Shown here piece by piece: positions 8,055 through 15,780 of a stretch of 21,735 nucleotides of DNA. The stretch comes from Balneolales bacterium (GTDB lineage: Bacteria > Bacteroidota > Rhodothermia > Balneolales > HLUCCA01). The position numbers were made by a program, and so were the translations under genes. The notes under the pieces were generated by a model. That model did no database searches, had not been told where the DNA came from, and saw only the letters and a program-made list of their open reading frames with translations. How positions within the stretch are numbered: position 1 is the stretch's first letter; each line of letters opens with the position of its first letter. The stretch lies in NCBI GenBank assembly GCA_022565415.1, contig JAIUMT010000014.1:1-21735 (forward strand), given 5' to 3'.

Positions 8055-9131
8055 ATGATTCAGCCAAAACTATATGCCTTAGTTCGGACTACGCCTTATT
8101 CGATGCTATTACTACTGCTCCTTCTGGCCGTAAATCCTGTCTGCCTTTCTGCACAACCGAACGAACCTCGTAGCATGAGCACCGATTTAACCGAACATGA
8201 ACGAATTCCTGTTCGAGCTGATCTTTCTGGTGATGAACCTCATGTCGACGTGATTTTGCGTTTATCGGCTGATTCTGTTCTTGCCTATATCAGCGATCCT
8301 GTTATTGGAAAATGGGTTCGAAATCTAGACACACTCATGGTTCCTGCTGGACAAGAACACGTGTCGTTTTCGGCGCCGGGTTATACAGATCGTTCATCCC
8401 GGATAAGTATGCGAAACCAAGATATTGGCACCATCAGAGTACAAATGTTAACCGAACGGTTTTTTTCATCCAGATCTGCTCAACGAGTTGCCTGGAAAGT
8501 CCACTCTACTGAAAAGAATCTGGTAGTTTTCACTGAACCGGAAAATGTTTTAACCGTTAACGGCGAAGTGCAGGATGGTGGTTTTTTTGCAGAACGATTC
8601 ACAGGTGGACATCAACATATTGAGGTTCATCACCCTCGAAAAGGAACCCGAACGGTAATGGTGGATTCCGACTTTGCAAAAATGGATTATCATCCGTTGT
8701 GGATGCAGCCCACATTTGGTGAATATGTTAAGCTGGTGTCTGTCCCCGGAATGTATCATTATGACAGAGGTGACCGGGTTCGTGGTACGCTATTTGCCGG
8801 TGGGACAGCGGCTACCGCGGCAACGGCCGTCATTTTTCATGGTCAACGTATTTCCCGACGTCGTGATTACAGAGTAGCAACAGAACAATTCAGAGCAAAC
8901 CCCAATCCGTCGCCAGAGTCGCTATCGAATATTCGAAACAAGTACCATACCTCGCGTAATTTGGCACGGTTTTTCACTGGCGCTTCCGTTGCGATTTACC
9001 TTACGAGCTGGATTGATGCAGCTGGTATGTTTGGGTTCGAATTCACCCCTAAATCGGAGCGAATTGATCCATTTGCTGGATTTGATTCGGAATCGGGTAC
9101 CCCAACCGCTGGCATTAACGTGAGGTTTTGA
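8055..9131 (+). CDS. Envelope protein with PEGA-like repeats and a DUF5683-like C-terminal region
   Basis: This 358-residue protein has a signal sequence with a nine-residue leucine-rich core, cleaved near residue 34 (CLSAQ). Two stretches resemble PEGA-type surface modules: about 64-130 ('LDTLMVPAGQEHVSFSAPGY') and about 160-205 ('VLTVNGEVQDGGFFAERFTG'), each with the pattern of a small loop followed by a strand ending in H-x-x-x. The region around 225-325 has 'VPGMYHYDRGDRVRGTLFAGG', a hydrophobic segment, a charged loop, and 'SRNLARFFTG...SWIDA'. This resembles DUF5683-type proteins, in which PG-x-GQ-x-Y and a terminal N-x-IDA motif flank two hydrophobic segments. The GQ is not conserved. 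The stop lies two bases before the next ATG, so the two are translationally coupled. Family calls are by eye and moderate. Confidence 0.7.
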   Translation: MIQPKLYALVRTTPYSMLLLLLLLAVNPVCLSAQPNEPRSMSTDLTEHERIPVRADLSGDEPHVDVILRLSADSVLAYISDPVIGKWVRNLDTLMVPAGQEHVSFSAPGYTDRSSRISMRNQDIGTIRVQMLTERFFSSRSAQRVAWKVHSTEKNLVVFTEPENVLTVNGEVQDGGFFAERFTGGHQHIEVHHPRKGTRTVMVDSDFAKMDYHPLWMQPTFGEYVKLVSVPGMYHYDRGDRVRGTLFAGGTAATAATAVIFHGQRISRRRDYRVATEQFRANPNPSPESLSNIRNKYHTSRNLARFFTGASVAIYLTSWIDAAGMFGFEFTPKSERIDPFAGFDSESGTPTAGINVRF

Positions 9132-9133
9132 TC

Positions 9134-10870
9134 ATGAATACTAAATCACCACATACTCGGGTTTTAATACCAGTTTGGGCGCTGATACTGTTACCACTAA
9201 TCGTGCTGCCACTAACTCCATCAGCCAACACGCTTAACGCACAGGCACACCTAGACTGGTTACAAGAAAACATCCAACTCTCTGATGTAGAGTGGAGTAC
9301 AGCTGGAAGCATGGCCTTTGGAGACATTACTGGTAACCGTACAGACGATATCATCTACTACAGAAATATTTCAGGTATTAGTAATATGGGACTGTATGCC
9401 GCTACATTCGAAAATGGATCATTCAAAGAATTCAGAATAGGAGCAGCTCAAACAGGTATCAGCCTCGAAGAAATCAAGGCAATCGCCGACTTTTCTGGAA
9501 ACGGAAGGAACGATATCGTTTTGGAAAGTAAGATTTTAGTCAACGAAGGCGTGGATGCTTCGTCGGGACAGTTCATTTTCTCAGAGTATGCAGCTCCACT
9601 AATTCTGAGTTACCATGTTGATCCTTCAACTTCTACAGTAGTTGGAGCCACTGAAAACTCGCTGGTTCGTTTTTCTGCGATCGATGGTCGTTGGGTAGGG
9701 GTCAGCTCAGAATGGCAAACCGAAGCAACTCCGATTGTTACCCCGTCCGGTATTATCTTGCCAGAATACAATATAAGTGCGCTTAATTTTTATAACAGTA
9801 ATTTTGAACTGACAGGTGAGGATATGCCCGGTTCGATGCAGCTACACAGTCCAGAGTTCACGGCATTGCACTTCAATTCATCAACAAAACTGGACTGGAT
9901 ATCGATGACTTGGGCTGGTTATGGATTCCTGACGAAAGTGGTTACTCATGAGGGGCGCAGTTTACGTCCATCTTCGCCTGTGGCAACATTTCCTTTTTTC
10001 ACAAGCTCTCCGAATTTGAACGACATCACATTTAGGGATATTTCGGCAAATGGTTTTACTGATATCATCACGAGTATCGGAGTCCATTATAATGTTGGGG
10101 AAGGTGAGTTGGTGCAATCCGACGATTTTTTCGTTGATGAAAATCCCAAGAATGTTTATTGGACAAATGTATTTGGGGTTAATTCATCGGTATTGGTAGC
10201 ACGAGACCCAGAAACCAGACCCGTTAGGCAAAGTGCGCTGAGATTCTATACTCTTCCTGATTGTGAGCCGGGCGAATCTGCTATTAGAGATTTGGAGCAA
10301 ACGTCCTTGTTCGATAAGGTAAATCTACAATTTACGACGGCTCCCGATGCTTCTACGAACCGGTTTTTCGTGAACATCCGCCCGGTTGATGCGACTTCCT
10401 CAGAAAAATCGTATTTGCTTTCGCTTTATTCCAAAGTAACGCACACGGCTGAAGACGGATCAAACACCCACGAAATCATGCTCAATGTCGCCGAAGACGA
10501 AGCATATAGTATCGAGATTTGGTATAAATATCCGTCGGGTTGTGTTTCGGATGTTGCTCGTGTTACAACCGCGAAGCTGGAATCAACCCAACAACTGATT
10601 CAAGTCTGGCCAAATTATCCGAATCCATTTAATCCGAGTACGACAATTCCGTTTCAGCTATCGAGACCTGCTTATGTTTCCATGGATTTGTTTGATGTTC
10701 TTGGTCGGAGGGTGTACAGTTTGCCATCACGATTGTACGACCAGCTTGGCACGTATCAGTTTGATTTAAACCTCTCTGGGTTATCCAGTGGCACGTACTT
10801 CTACCGGATAAATGTGCAAAGTCGGACTAGCTACGGGTCCCAAACCGGCAAGTTGCAGTTGGTAAAATAA
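9134..10870 (+). CDS. Secreted FG-GAP-like protein with T9SS type A sorting domain
   Basis: This 578-residue secreted protein is a type IX secretion substrate. The chosen start is the ATG at 9134; a TTG at 9128 would overlap the upstream stop and adds only two residues. A signal peptide (1 to about 37, ending LNAQA) is followed by three FG-GAP/VCBS-like loops: 'FGDITGNRTDDIIYY', 'IADFSGNGRNDIVLE' and 'FRDISANGFTDIITS'. Their Asp/Asn spacing suits calcium binding in a propeller. The last 88 residues are a sorting domain: NYPNPFNPSTTI, 'LFDVLGRRVYSLPS', 'LSGLSSGTYFYRI' and 'GKLQLVK'. It would be moved across the outer membrane and the domain removed during surface attachment. There is no catalytic motif, so a ligand-binding or structural surface role is inferred. 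Confidence 0.87.
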   Translation: MNTKSPHTRVLIPVWALILLPLIVLPLTPSANTLNAQAHLDWLQENIQLSDVEWSTAGSMAFGDITGNRTDDIIYYRNISGISNMGLYAATFENGSFKEFRIGAAQTGISLEEIKAIADFSGNGRNDIVLESKILVNEGVDASSGQFIFSEYAAPLILSYHVDPSTSTVVGATENSLVRFSAIDGRWVGVSSEWQTEATPIVTPSGIILPEYNISALNFYNSNFELTGEDMPGSMQLHSPEFTALHFNSSTKLDWISMTWAGYGFLTKVVTHEGRSLRPSSPVATFPFFTSSPNLNDITFRDISANGFTDIITSIGVHYNVGEGELVQSDDFFVDENPKNVYWTNVFGVNSSVLVARDPETRPVRQSALRFYTLPDCEPGESAIRDLEQTSLFDKVNLQFTTAPDASTNRFFVNIRPVDATSSEKSYLLSLYSKVTHTAEDGSNTHEIMLNVAEDEAYSIEIWYKYPSGCVSDVARVTTAKLESTQQLIQVWPNYPNPFNPSTTIPFQLSRPAYVSMDLFDVLGRRVYSLPSRLYDQLGTYQFDLNLSGLSSGTYFYRINVQSRTSYGSQTGKLQLVK

Positions 10871-10950
10871 TGGAGTGAGATGTTCGGCGAAGTTGTATTT
10901 TGTTTTGATTAAGGTCGTCCCTATGATTTGAACAACTAATCTTATTTGTT

Positions 10951-12510
10951 ATGAATTTTTCAGTCATCGATTTCGTCGTCTTTTTCGGATACTGTTTCTT
11001 GGTTCTTGGTCTTGGACTTTTTATCGCGAAACGTAAGAAAACCGGTGACTCGGAGGGGTATTTCCTGGCTAGTAAATCGCTTCCCTGGTGGGCCGTGGGA
11101 ACTTCCCTCATCGCAGCCAATATTTCAGCCGAACAGATGATTGGAATGTCGGGGTCGGGCTACGTTATCGGTCTTGCCATTGCCAGCTATGAATGGATGG
11201 CGGCAATTACACTGATTATTGTCGCGAAATTCATGCTACCGGTTTTTCTGAAAAAAGGGATTTACACTATGCCTCAGTTTCTCGAACAACGTTTCGATGA
11301 GCGGGTTCGTGCCAGTCTGGCTGTATTCTGGATTCTGGTCTACATCTTTGTAAACCTCACTTCGGTGCTGTATCTAGGTGCACTTAGCTTAGAAACCATT
11401 CTGGGAATAGACTTAATGTATGGCGTTGCCGGACTCGCCATTTTCGCGGCTATTTACACCATTTACGGAGGACTGAATGCCGTTGCATTTACCGATGTTA
11501 TTCAGGTTTTCTTCCTTGTCGTTGGCGGACTCATGGCCACTTTTTTGGCTCTCAACGCATTTGGCGGAGGAGAAGGAGCGTGGCACGGAATGGTTGCTCT
11601 CTACAACGAAGTTCCAGAAAAATTCGAAATGATTTTGGATCGTTCGAATCCGCATTACCAGGATTTGCCCGGATTAACGGTACTACTCGGTGGTATGTGG
11701 GTAGCCAACATCAGTTATTGGGGATTTAATCAGTACATAATTCAGCGCGCACTTGCCGCAAAAAATCTCGCAGAAGCCCAGCGCGGACTGATGTTCGCCG
11801 GGTATCTGAAATTATTGATGCCACTGATTGTCGTGGTGCCGGGAATCGTGGTATTCGGTTACGGAATCGACCTGCTTCGTCCGGATGAAGCCTATCCCTG
11901 GTTACTAAACGAGTTCGTAGGTATTGGATTCCGCGGACTTGTTTTCGCTGCACTGATCGCAGCTATTGCCTCGTCGCTGGCTTCCATGACGAACAGTACC
12001 GCCACGATTTTTACACTCGATATCTACAAAATTCACTTCAATAAGGAAGCCTCCGAAAAGAATATGGTTCGCACCGGACGAATTGTGAGTTTTATCGCAC
12101 TGCTAATCGCGGTGATGGTGGCTCCAATGCTCGCCGATTTTGGTCAGGCGTTTCAGTTTATCCAGGAATTTACCGGATTTGTGAGTCCGGGCGTAGTAGC
12201 CATTTTCATGTTGGGTCTGTTCTGGAAAAGAGCAACGGCAAATGGCGCATTATGGGCCGCAATTCTCACAATTCCGTTATCCTTTTTATTCAAATGGTTA
12301 ACTCCCGGACTCCCGTTTCTTGATAGGATGGGTGTCGTGTTCCTCATTTTGTGTGCTGTGATTGTTCTCATCTCGCTTTACGAAGGCAAAAAAGATGATG
12401 CAAAAGCCATCCACATTGAAAAAGGTTTATTCAAAACCGATACGGCTTTCAATATTGGCTCAATTGGGATATGTGCAATTCTCGCGGTGCTTTATCTGCT
12501 GTTTTGGTAA
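10951..12510 (+). CDS. Sodium/sugar symporter, SSS family (vSGLT-like)
   Basis: This 519-residue inner-membrane protein has about 14 helices and the length usual for the solute:sodium symporter family. Family signatures are present: 'YGGLNAVAFTDVIQ' (172-185), 'SYWGFNQYIIQR' and 'SSLASMTNSTATIFTLDIY'. From memory of the Vibrio vSGLT structure, the sugar-site residues are all matched: Asn57, Gln62, Glu81, Asn253, Lys287, Gln405 and gate Tyr256. The sodium-site positions Ala55, Ile58, Ala338, Ser341 and Ser342 are matched too. Sodium-driven uptake of galactose, glucose or a similar hexose is therefore likely. It converges on a hybrid sensor gene 87 bases beyond its stop. The 80-base gap upstream has no clear terminator, so read-through from the T9SS gene is possible. 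Confidence 0.95.
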   Translation: MNFSVIDFVVFFGYCFLVLGLGLFIAKRKKTGDSEGYFLASKSLPWWAVGTSLIAANISAEQMIGMSGSGYVIGLAIASYEWMAAITLIIVAKFMLPVFLKKGIYTMPQFLEQRFDERVRASLAVFWILVYIFVNLTSVLYLGALSLETILGIDLMYGVAGLAIFAAIYTIYGGLNAVAFTDVIQVFFLVVGGLMATFLALNAFGGGEGAWHGMVALYNEVPEKFEMILDRSNPHYQDLPGLTVLLGGMWVANISYWGFNQYIIQRALAAKNLAEAQRGLMFAGYLKLLMPLIVVVPGIVVFGYGIDLLRPDEAYPWLLNEFVGIGFRGLVFAALIAAIASSLASMTNSTATIFTLDIYKIHFNKEASEKNMVRTGRIVSFIALLIAVMVAPMLADFGQAFQFIQEFTGFVSPGVVAIFMLGLFWKRATANGALWAAILTIPLSFLFKWLTPGLPFLDRMGVVFLILCAVIVLISLYEGKKDDAKAIHIEKGLFKTDTAFNIGSIGICAILAVLYLLFW

Positions 12511-12597
12511 AGTGGATAGTCTGGATTCGGATGAGCTCTGGAACCACTTGTTGCTTTAGATATACACCAATTACTTGCAGCTAAATGCTGTAGATGC

Positions 12598-15375
12598 TTA
12601 GTTGTCCAACGGATGCACACCAAAACGTTTTTCGTACATCTTCCTGAAACTGGTTGCGCTTTTGTATCCCACGGCGTTGGCCAGTTCCTCAAGGCGAATA
12701 GATCTGTCTTTGGAAACAATTGATCTTGCGACAGTTAACTTGACCTCACGAATGAATTCAGCCGGAGTTAAACCAGTTTCCAGCTGAATATTTCTGTAGA
12801 ACGAACGTCTACTTTGGGAAAATTCATCGGCAATGCTGTCTACCGAAAGCGTCACATCTCGTAAGTTATTCATTATAAACTCAGTGGCTTTTGTGGATAG
12901 ATTGTCACTCTCAACCGGAATTTCATCTAGTGAGAGGGCAATTTTGAGTTTTTCGCGACGAGTATAATACGTGAGCAGATTTCGGGTTTTATATAGTAGT
13001 TGCTCGGGCGAAAATGGCTTAATGATATAATCTACTACACCAATCCTAAGCAGGTGTAACTTGTCATCTTCCAATGCCTTTGCAGTGAGAACCACAACCG
13101 GAATGTTCGCCCATTTCTTACTGGCAAACAGATTTTCAATTAGTTTCTCTCCGTCCATTACAGGCATCATTAAGTCGGTTATGATGATATCAGGCGTGTA
13201 ATTTCTAAGCAATTCCAGGGCTTCCTTACCATTTCCAGCCCGCTCGACCTCTCCCAATTCAGACAAAATACCGGCGACATAGTTCCTCATGTCCTCATTG
13301 TCTTCAACCAGAAGTATGTTGAAATTCCCGGATGCAGACACTTTTTGGACTAATTCCGGTTCGTAGATCATTTTCTCGACATCGTCTTCGAGCTTTTGAA
13401 TTAGCAACGGATCAATATTGTCGACTACAGGCAGGGTAAGCTTGAACAACGCTCCGGATTCGATTCCGGCTACTGCCCGGATTACTCCATTGTGAAGTTG
13501 TGCGAGGGATTGACTTAACTCCAGTCCGACGCCTATCCCTTCAACATATTCATCATCAGGACGTTTCAATCGATGAAATCGTTCAAAAATTACGTCTTCT
13601 TCTCCGGCCGGAATTCCAGGACCCGAGTCTTGCACGGTTAACACGAAATTGTCCGCCTCAGTGGTGGTTCTGATTTCGATTGATCCTCCATCGGGCGTGA
13701 ATTTAATGGCGTTGGATATCAAATTGTTAATCATCACTTCTACCTTCGACCGGTCGACATGAAGGATGGCGTCTTCCGCACTTGGTTTGAAAACGAAACT
13801 GTGTCCGTGATACTCTGCCAGCGATCGGAACGATTCAACTGAAATCGACGCGAGATTGTCGGCCTTGTAGTGTTCCCTTCGCAGGTGAAGGTGATTTTGT
13901 TCCGATTTTGTGAGGTCGATAATTTGGTCGACCATATCGTTTAGCCGACTCATATTCCGTTTGATAACCGATAGGTCGTGCTGTGCTTTTTCCGGAGTTA
14001 CATCATTTACTCGTAGCAGTTTGTTCACAAGTCCTTCGCTTATGGTGAGCGGAGTTCTGAACTCGTGCGATATGTTAGCGAAAAACCGTTTCTGATACGA
14101 ATTCGCAAGTTCCAGGTCGGCCGTCCGCTCTTGTACTTTACCCTCAAGAGTTCCAATAAGATTGGCATAATTCCGGGCCACATTGAACGTGAGAGATATT
14201 GGGATGCCCGTAAACGATAGCAATACCGATGTTATTAAAAGTCCGTGACTTACAAAGTTAAATGCGAGATAAACAAGGGTGTACAAAACACTGCCAAGTA
14301 CGGTGCCAATAATTCCCGCTGCGACAATACCGATTTTTGCATCCGGACTAACCCGCCGAGCTTCCCACAATGAGTAAAACACGTATACCATTGTAGCAAC
14401 CAACATAGTAGGATGGATGATATTATACCAGGTTCTGTCGATGAAAAGTGAAATGATGCCTAACGTTATGAATGTGAAACACAGGGTGGTGAGTGTTTTC
14501 CACGGAACAGTAAGATTGAAAATCATCCGAACGGATATCATGAAGAAGTACGCAATGAGCACGAGAGAAATCGCATACGCAAACTCGAAAAAGTAAAGAT
14601 ACGTGTAGGTCCAATTGATGAGGGTGTCGCTGAGGGTTGCAAAAGCCATAACCAGCATGGAAAACGTGGTTAGTGTTACGTACGTGTGGTGTTTACCTCT
14701 GAATTTGAATGATAAATATGCATGAATTAGTACCAGTAGCGTGAGAAGCATGAGTGTGCCGCCGAATATAAAGGCACGATGGCGTCGTTGGTAGCTTTCA
14801 TAGTACTGCTCCAGGTTGACGAATATTCCGTCGCTGAACCAGGTGTAAAAATTTAAGTAGACCGGGGAGGTATGCTCTGAGTGTTCAATTAGCACATAAT
14901 TAGTGCCCTCTCGAAGCATGACGCCAACGGCCATCGAATTGATGAATCGGGCAAGTTTCTCGTTTTCTGCGTTAGGCGATGGATTTCCGTTTTGAAGTAC
15001 CAGGACACCGTTTAGCCACATCCGAACGGGTTCGTGTCCGAGGTGGGTGAGCAATAGCGGAAGGCCGGTAAGGGTTGAATCAGCGTGAAAAGTTAGTTCA
15101 AACCACCCGTATTTCGTCCAGCGTGGATCATCCTTCAGTTCTTTGAAATCGCGAATATCAACGGGAATTGTGTTGAGGAGGTTTTGTCGGTCACGAATTT
15201 CGGAGGGTGTTTCGAAAGAAAATTGCCATCCATCCAAATTATGGAGTACCAGATCTCCATACGAGTCGGTGTCGGATATAGAAATCGCCAATGGCGTTGA
15301 TTCCTGACCTGACACGAGGTTTGGAATCAGCCAAATCAGGCAGATTAGCAGTAACTGGGGACCCATTTTAGACAT
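12598..15375 (-). CDS. 7TM-type hybrid histidine kinase with receiver and AraC output
   Basis: This 925-residue protein is a complete phosphorelay in one chain. After a signal peptide (1-23) comes an extracytoplasmic domain (about 30-190) with a jelly-roll, galactose-binding-like look ('WFELTFHADS', 'HEPVRMWLNGVLVLQNG'). Seven helices follow (about 201-223, 231-249, 260-286, 296-312, 322-337, 347-370, 377-398), the 7TMR-DISM arrangement. A short linker leads to the kinase: His437 in NISHEFRTPL, N box INNLISNAIKFT, DSGPGIP and GIGVGLELS. The receiver domain has phospho-acceptor Asp734 in TDLMMPVMDG and lysine in IIKPF. The AraC helix-turn-helix (about 825-922) ends the protein. All phosphotransfer residues are intact. 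It differs from the other hybrid regulator in its sensor. Its neighbours suggest control of sugar uptake or surface genes, which is inference. Confidence 0.93.
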   Translation of the reverse strand: MSKMGPQLLLICLIWLIPNLVSGQESTPLAISISDTDSYGDLVLHNLDGWQFSFETPSEIRDRQNLLNTIPVDIRDFKELKDDPRWTKYGWFELTFHADSTLTGLPLLLTHLGHEPVRMWLNGVLVLQNGNPSPNAENEKLARFINSMAVGVMLREGTNYVLIEHSEHTSPVYLNFYTWFSDGIFVNLEQYYESYQRRHRAFIFGGTLMLLTLLVLIHAYLSFKFRGKHHTYVTLTTFSMLVMAFATLSDTLINWTYTYLYFFEFAYAISLVLIAYFFMISVRMIFNLTVPWKTLTTLCFTFITLGIISLFIDRTWYNIIHPTMLVATMVYVFYSLWEARRVSPDAKIGIVAAGIIGTVLGSVLYTLVYLAFNFVSHGLLITSVLLSFTGIPISLTFNVARNYANLIGTLEGKVQERTADLELANSYQKRFFANISHEFRTPLTISEGLVNKLLRVNDVTPEKAQHDLSVIKRNMSRLNDMVDQIIDLTKSEQNHLHLRREHYKADNLASISVESFRSLAEYHGHSFVFKPSAEDAILHVDRSKVEVMINNLISNAIKFTPDGGSIEIRTTTEADNFVLTVQDSGPGIPAGEEDVIFERFHRLKRPDDEYVEGIGVGLELSQSLAQLHNGVIRAVAGIESGALFKLTLPVVDNIDPLLIQKLEDDVEKMIYEPELVQKVSASGNFNILLVEDNEDMRNYVAGILSELGEVERAGNGKEALELLRNYTPDIIITDLMMPVMDGEKLIENLFASKKWANIPVVVLTAKALEDDKLHLLRIGVVDYIIKPFSPEQLLYKTRNLLTYYTRREKLKIALSLDEIPVESDNLSTKATEFIMNNLRDVTLSVDSIADEFSQSRRSFYRNIQLETGLTPAEFIREVKLTVARSIVSKDRSIRLEELANAVGYKSATSFRKMYEKRFGVHPLDN

Positions 15376-15566
15376 ATAGTCAGCTAGTGGTAATAGTAGC
15401 TGAGTATAGCTTAAATCGAGTTAAGTTGCTTAAAAAAATATTAATTTGGTCAACTCTATCGGAGACATCCCGGTCTCTATCTGAGTATTTCGGTTCAGAG
15501 AGCTTCGAATTTTCGATAAAGCCTCGGTATTACTGTCTACCGATAATGTTGCATCACGAGTGTTCT
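15376..15566. other. Intergenic region upstream of the 7TM hybrid regulator
   Basis: The promoter of the hybrid regulator must lie in these 191 bases, but no TTG/TAnnTTTG pair is evident. GGAGAC (15461-15466) and GTCTCT (15473-15478) form an inverted repeat with a 6-base spacer, about 90 bases before the start codon. It is a possible operator and has no T-run. Confidence 0.35.
15524..15543 (-). terminator. Possible hairpin after the PID-CTERM-like gene
   Basis: TCGGTA (15524-15529) and TACCGA (15538-15543) pair perfectly around an 8-base loop, 23 bases after the stop of the mini-gene. On the minus strand the hairpin is followed by GGCTTTATCG, with no proper T-run, so termination here is uncertain. 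Confidence 0.35.
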
Positions 15567-15746
15567 TTATGGTTTATGCCGAAGCTTTTTCCAGGCATAG
15601 GCGCCGCCGGCCGCGGCCAACAGACCAAGCCCGCCAAGTGGGGCTTGATCGGGTGGACTTGGTAGTCCTGGGGGCTGGGCGGCAAGTACCGAACTAAGCG
15701 TAAGAAGGATGATAATGCCAGCGCAAATAATGAGGAAATTTTTCAT
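15567..15746 (-). CDS. PID-CTERM-like mini-protein (59 residues)
   Basis: The protein has a signal sequence MKNFLIICAGIIILLTLSSV ending LAAQ. A Pro-rich stretch PPGLPSPPDQAP is followed by LGGLGLLAAAGGAYAWKKLR, then HKP. This tripartite tail (short motif, small-residue hydrophobic helix, Lys/Arg cluster) is the layout of PEP-CTERM-like sorting signals, and it resembles the Bacteroidota variant known as PID-CTERM. The usual PIDGG is replaced by PLGG. Almost no mature domain remains between the signal and the tail: about a dozen residues. It starts 34 bases after the stop of the T9SS surface protein, on the same strand, so the two are probably co-transcribed. A role in membrane anchoring or as a small envelope peptide is plausible. 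The processing enzyme is not in the window. Confidence 0.8.
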   Translation of the reverse strand: MKNFLIICAGIIILLTLSSVLAAQPPGLPSPPDQAPLGGLGLLAAAGGAYAWKKLRHKP

Positions 15747-15780
15747 AATAAAATAGATTGATGGAGTTGCAGGATGAGGT

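Noticed and set aside
9128..9133. TTG start six bases upstream for the FG-GAP-like T9SS protein
   Set aside because: It would overlap the preceding stop and adds only two residues; the ATG at 9134 gives a normal signal peptide.
12511..12597. Short inverted repeats between the symporter and the 7TM regulator (CAGC-5-GCTG and AGTGG...CCACT)
   Set aside because: The stems are 4-6 pairs, one with a very long loop, and neither is followed by a T-run on either strand. They are too weak to call a terminator.
15387..15665. 92-codon plus-strand open frame
   Set aside because: It overlaps the opposite-strand PID-CTERM-like gene and the regulator's upstream region. Its translation has no family pattern, and the minus-strand gene explains the DNA better.
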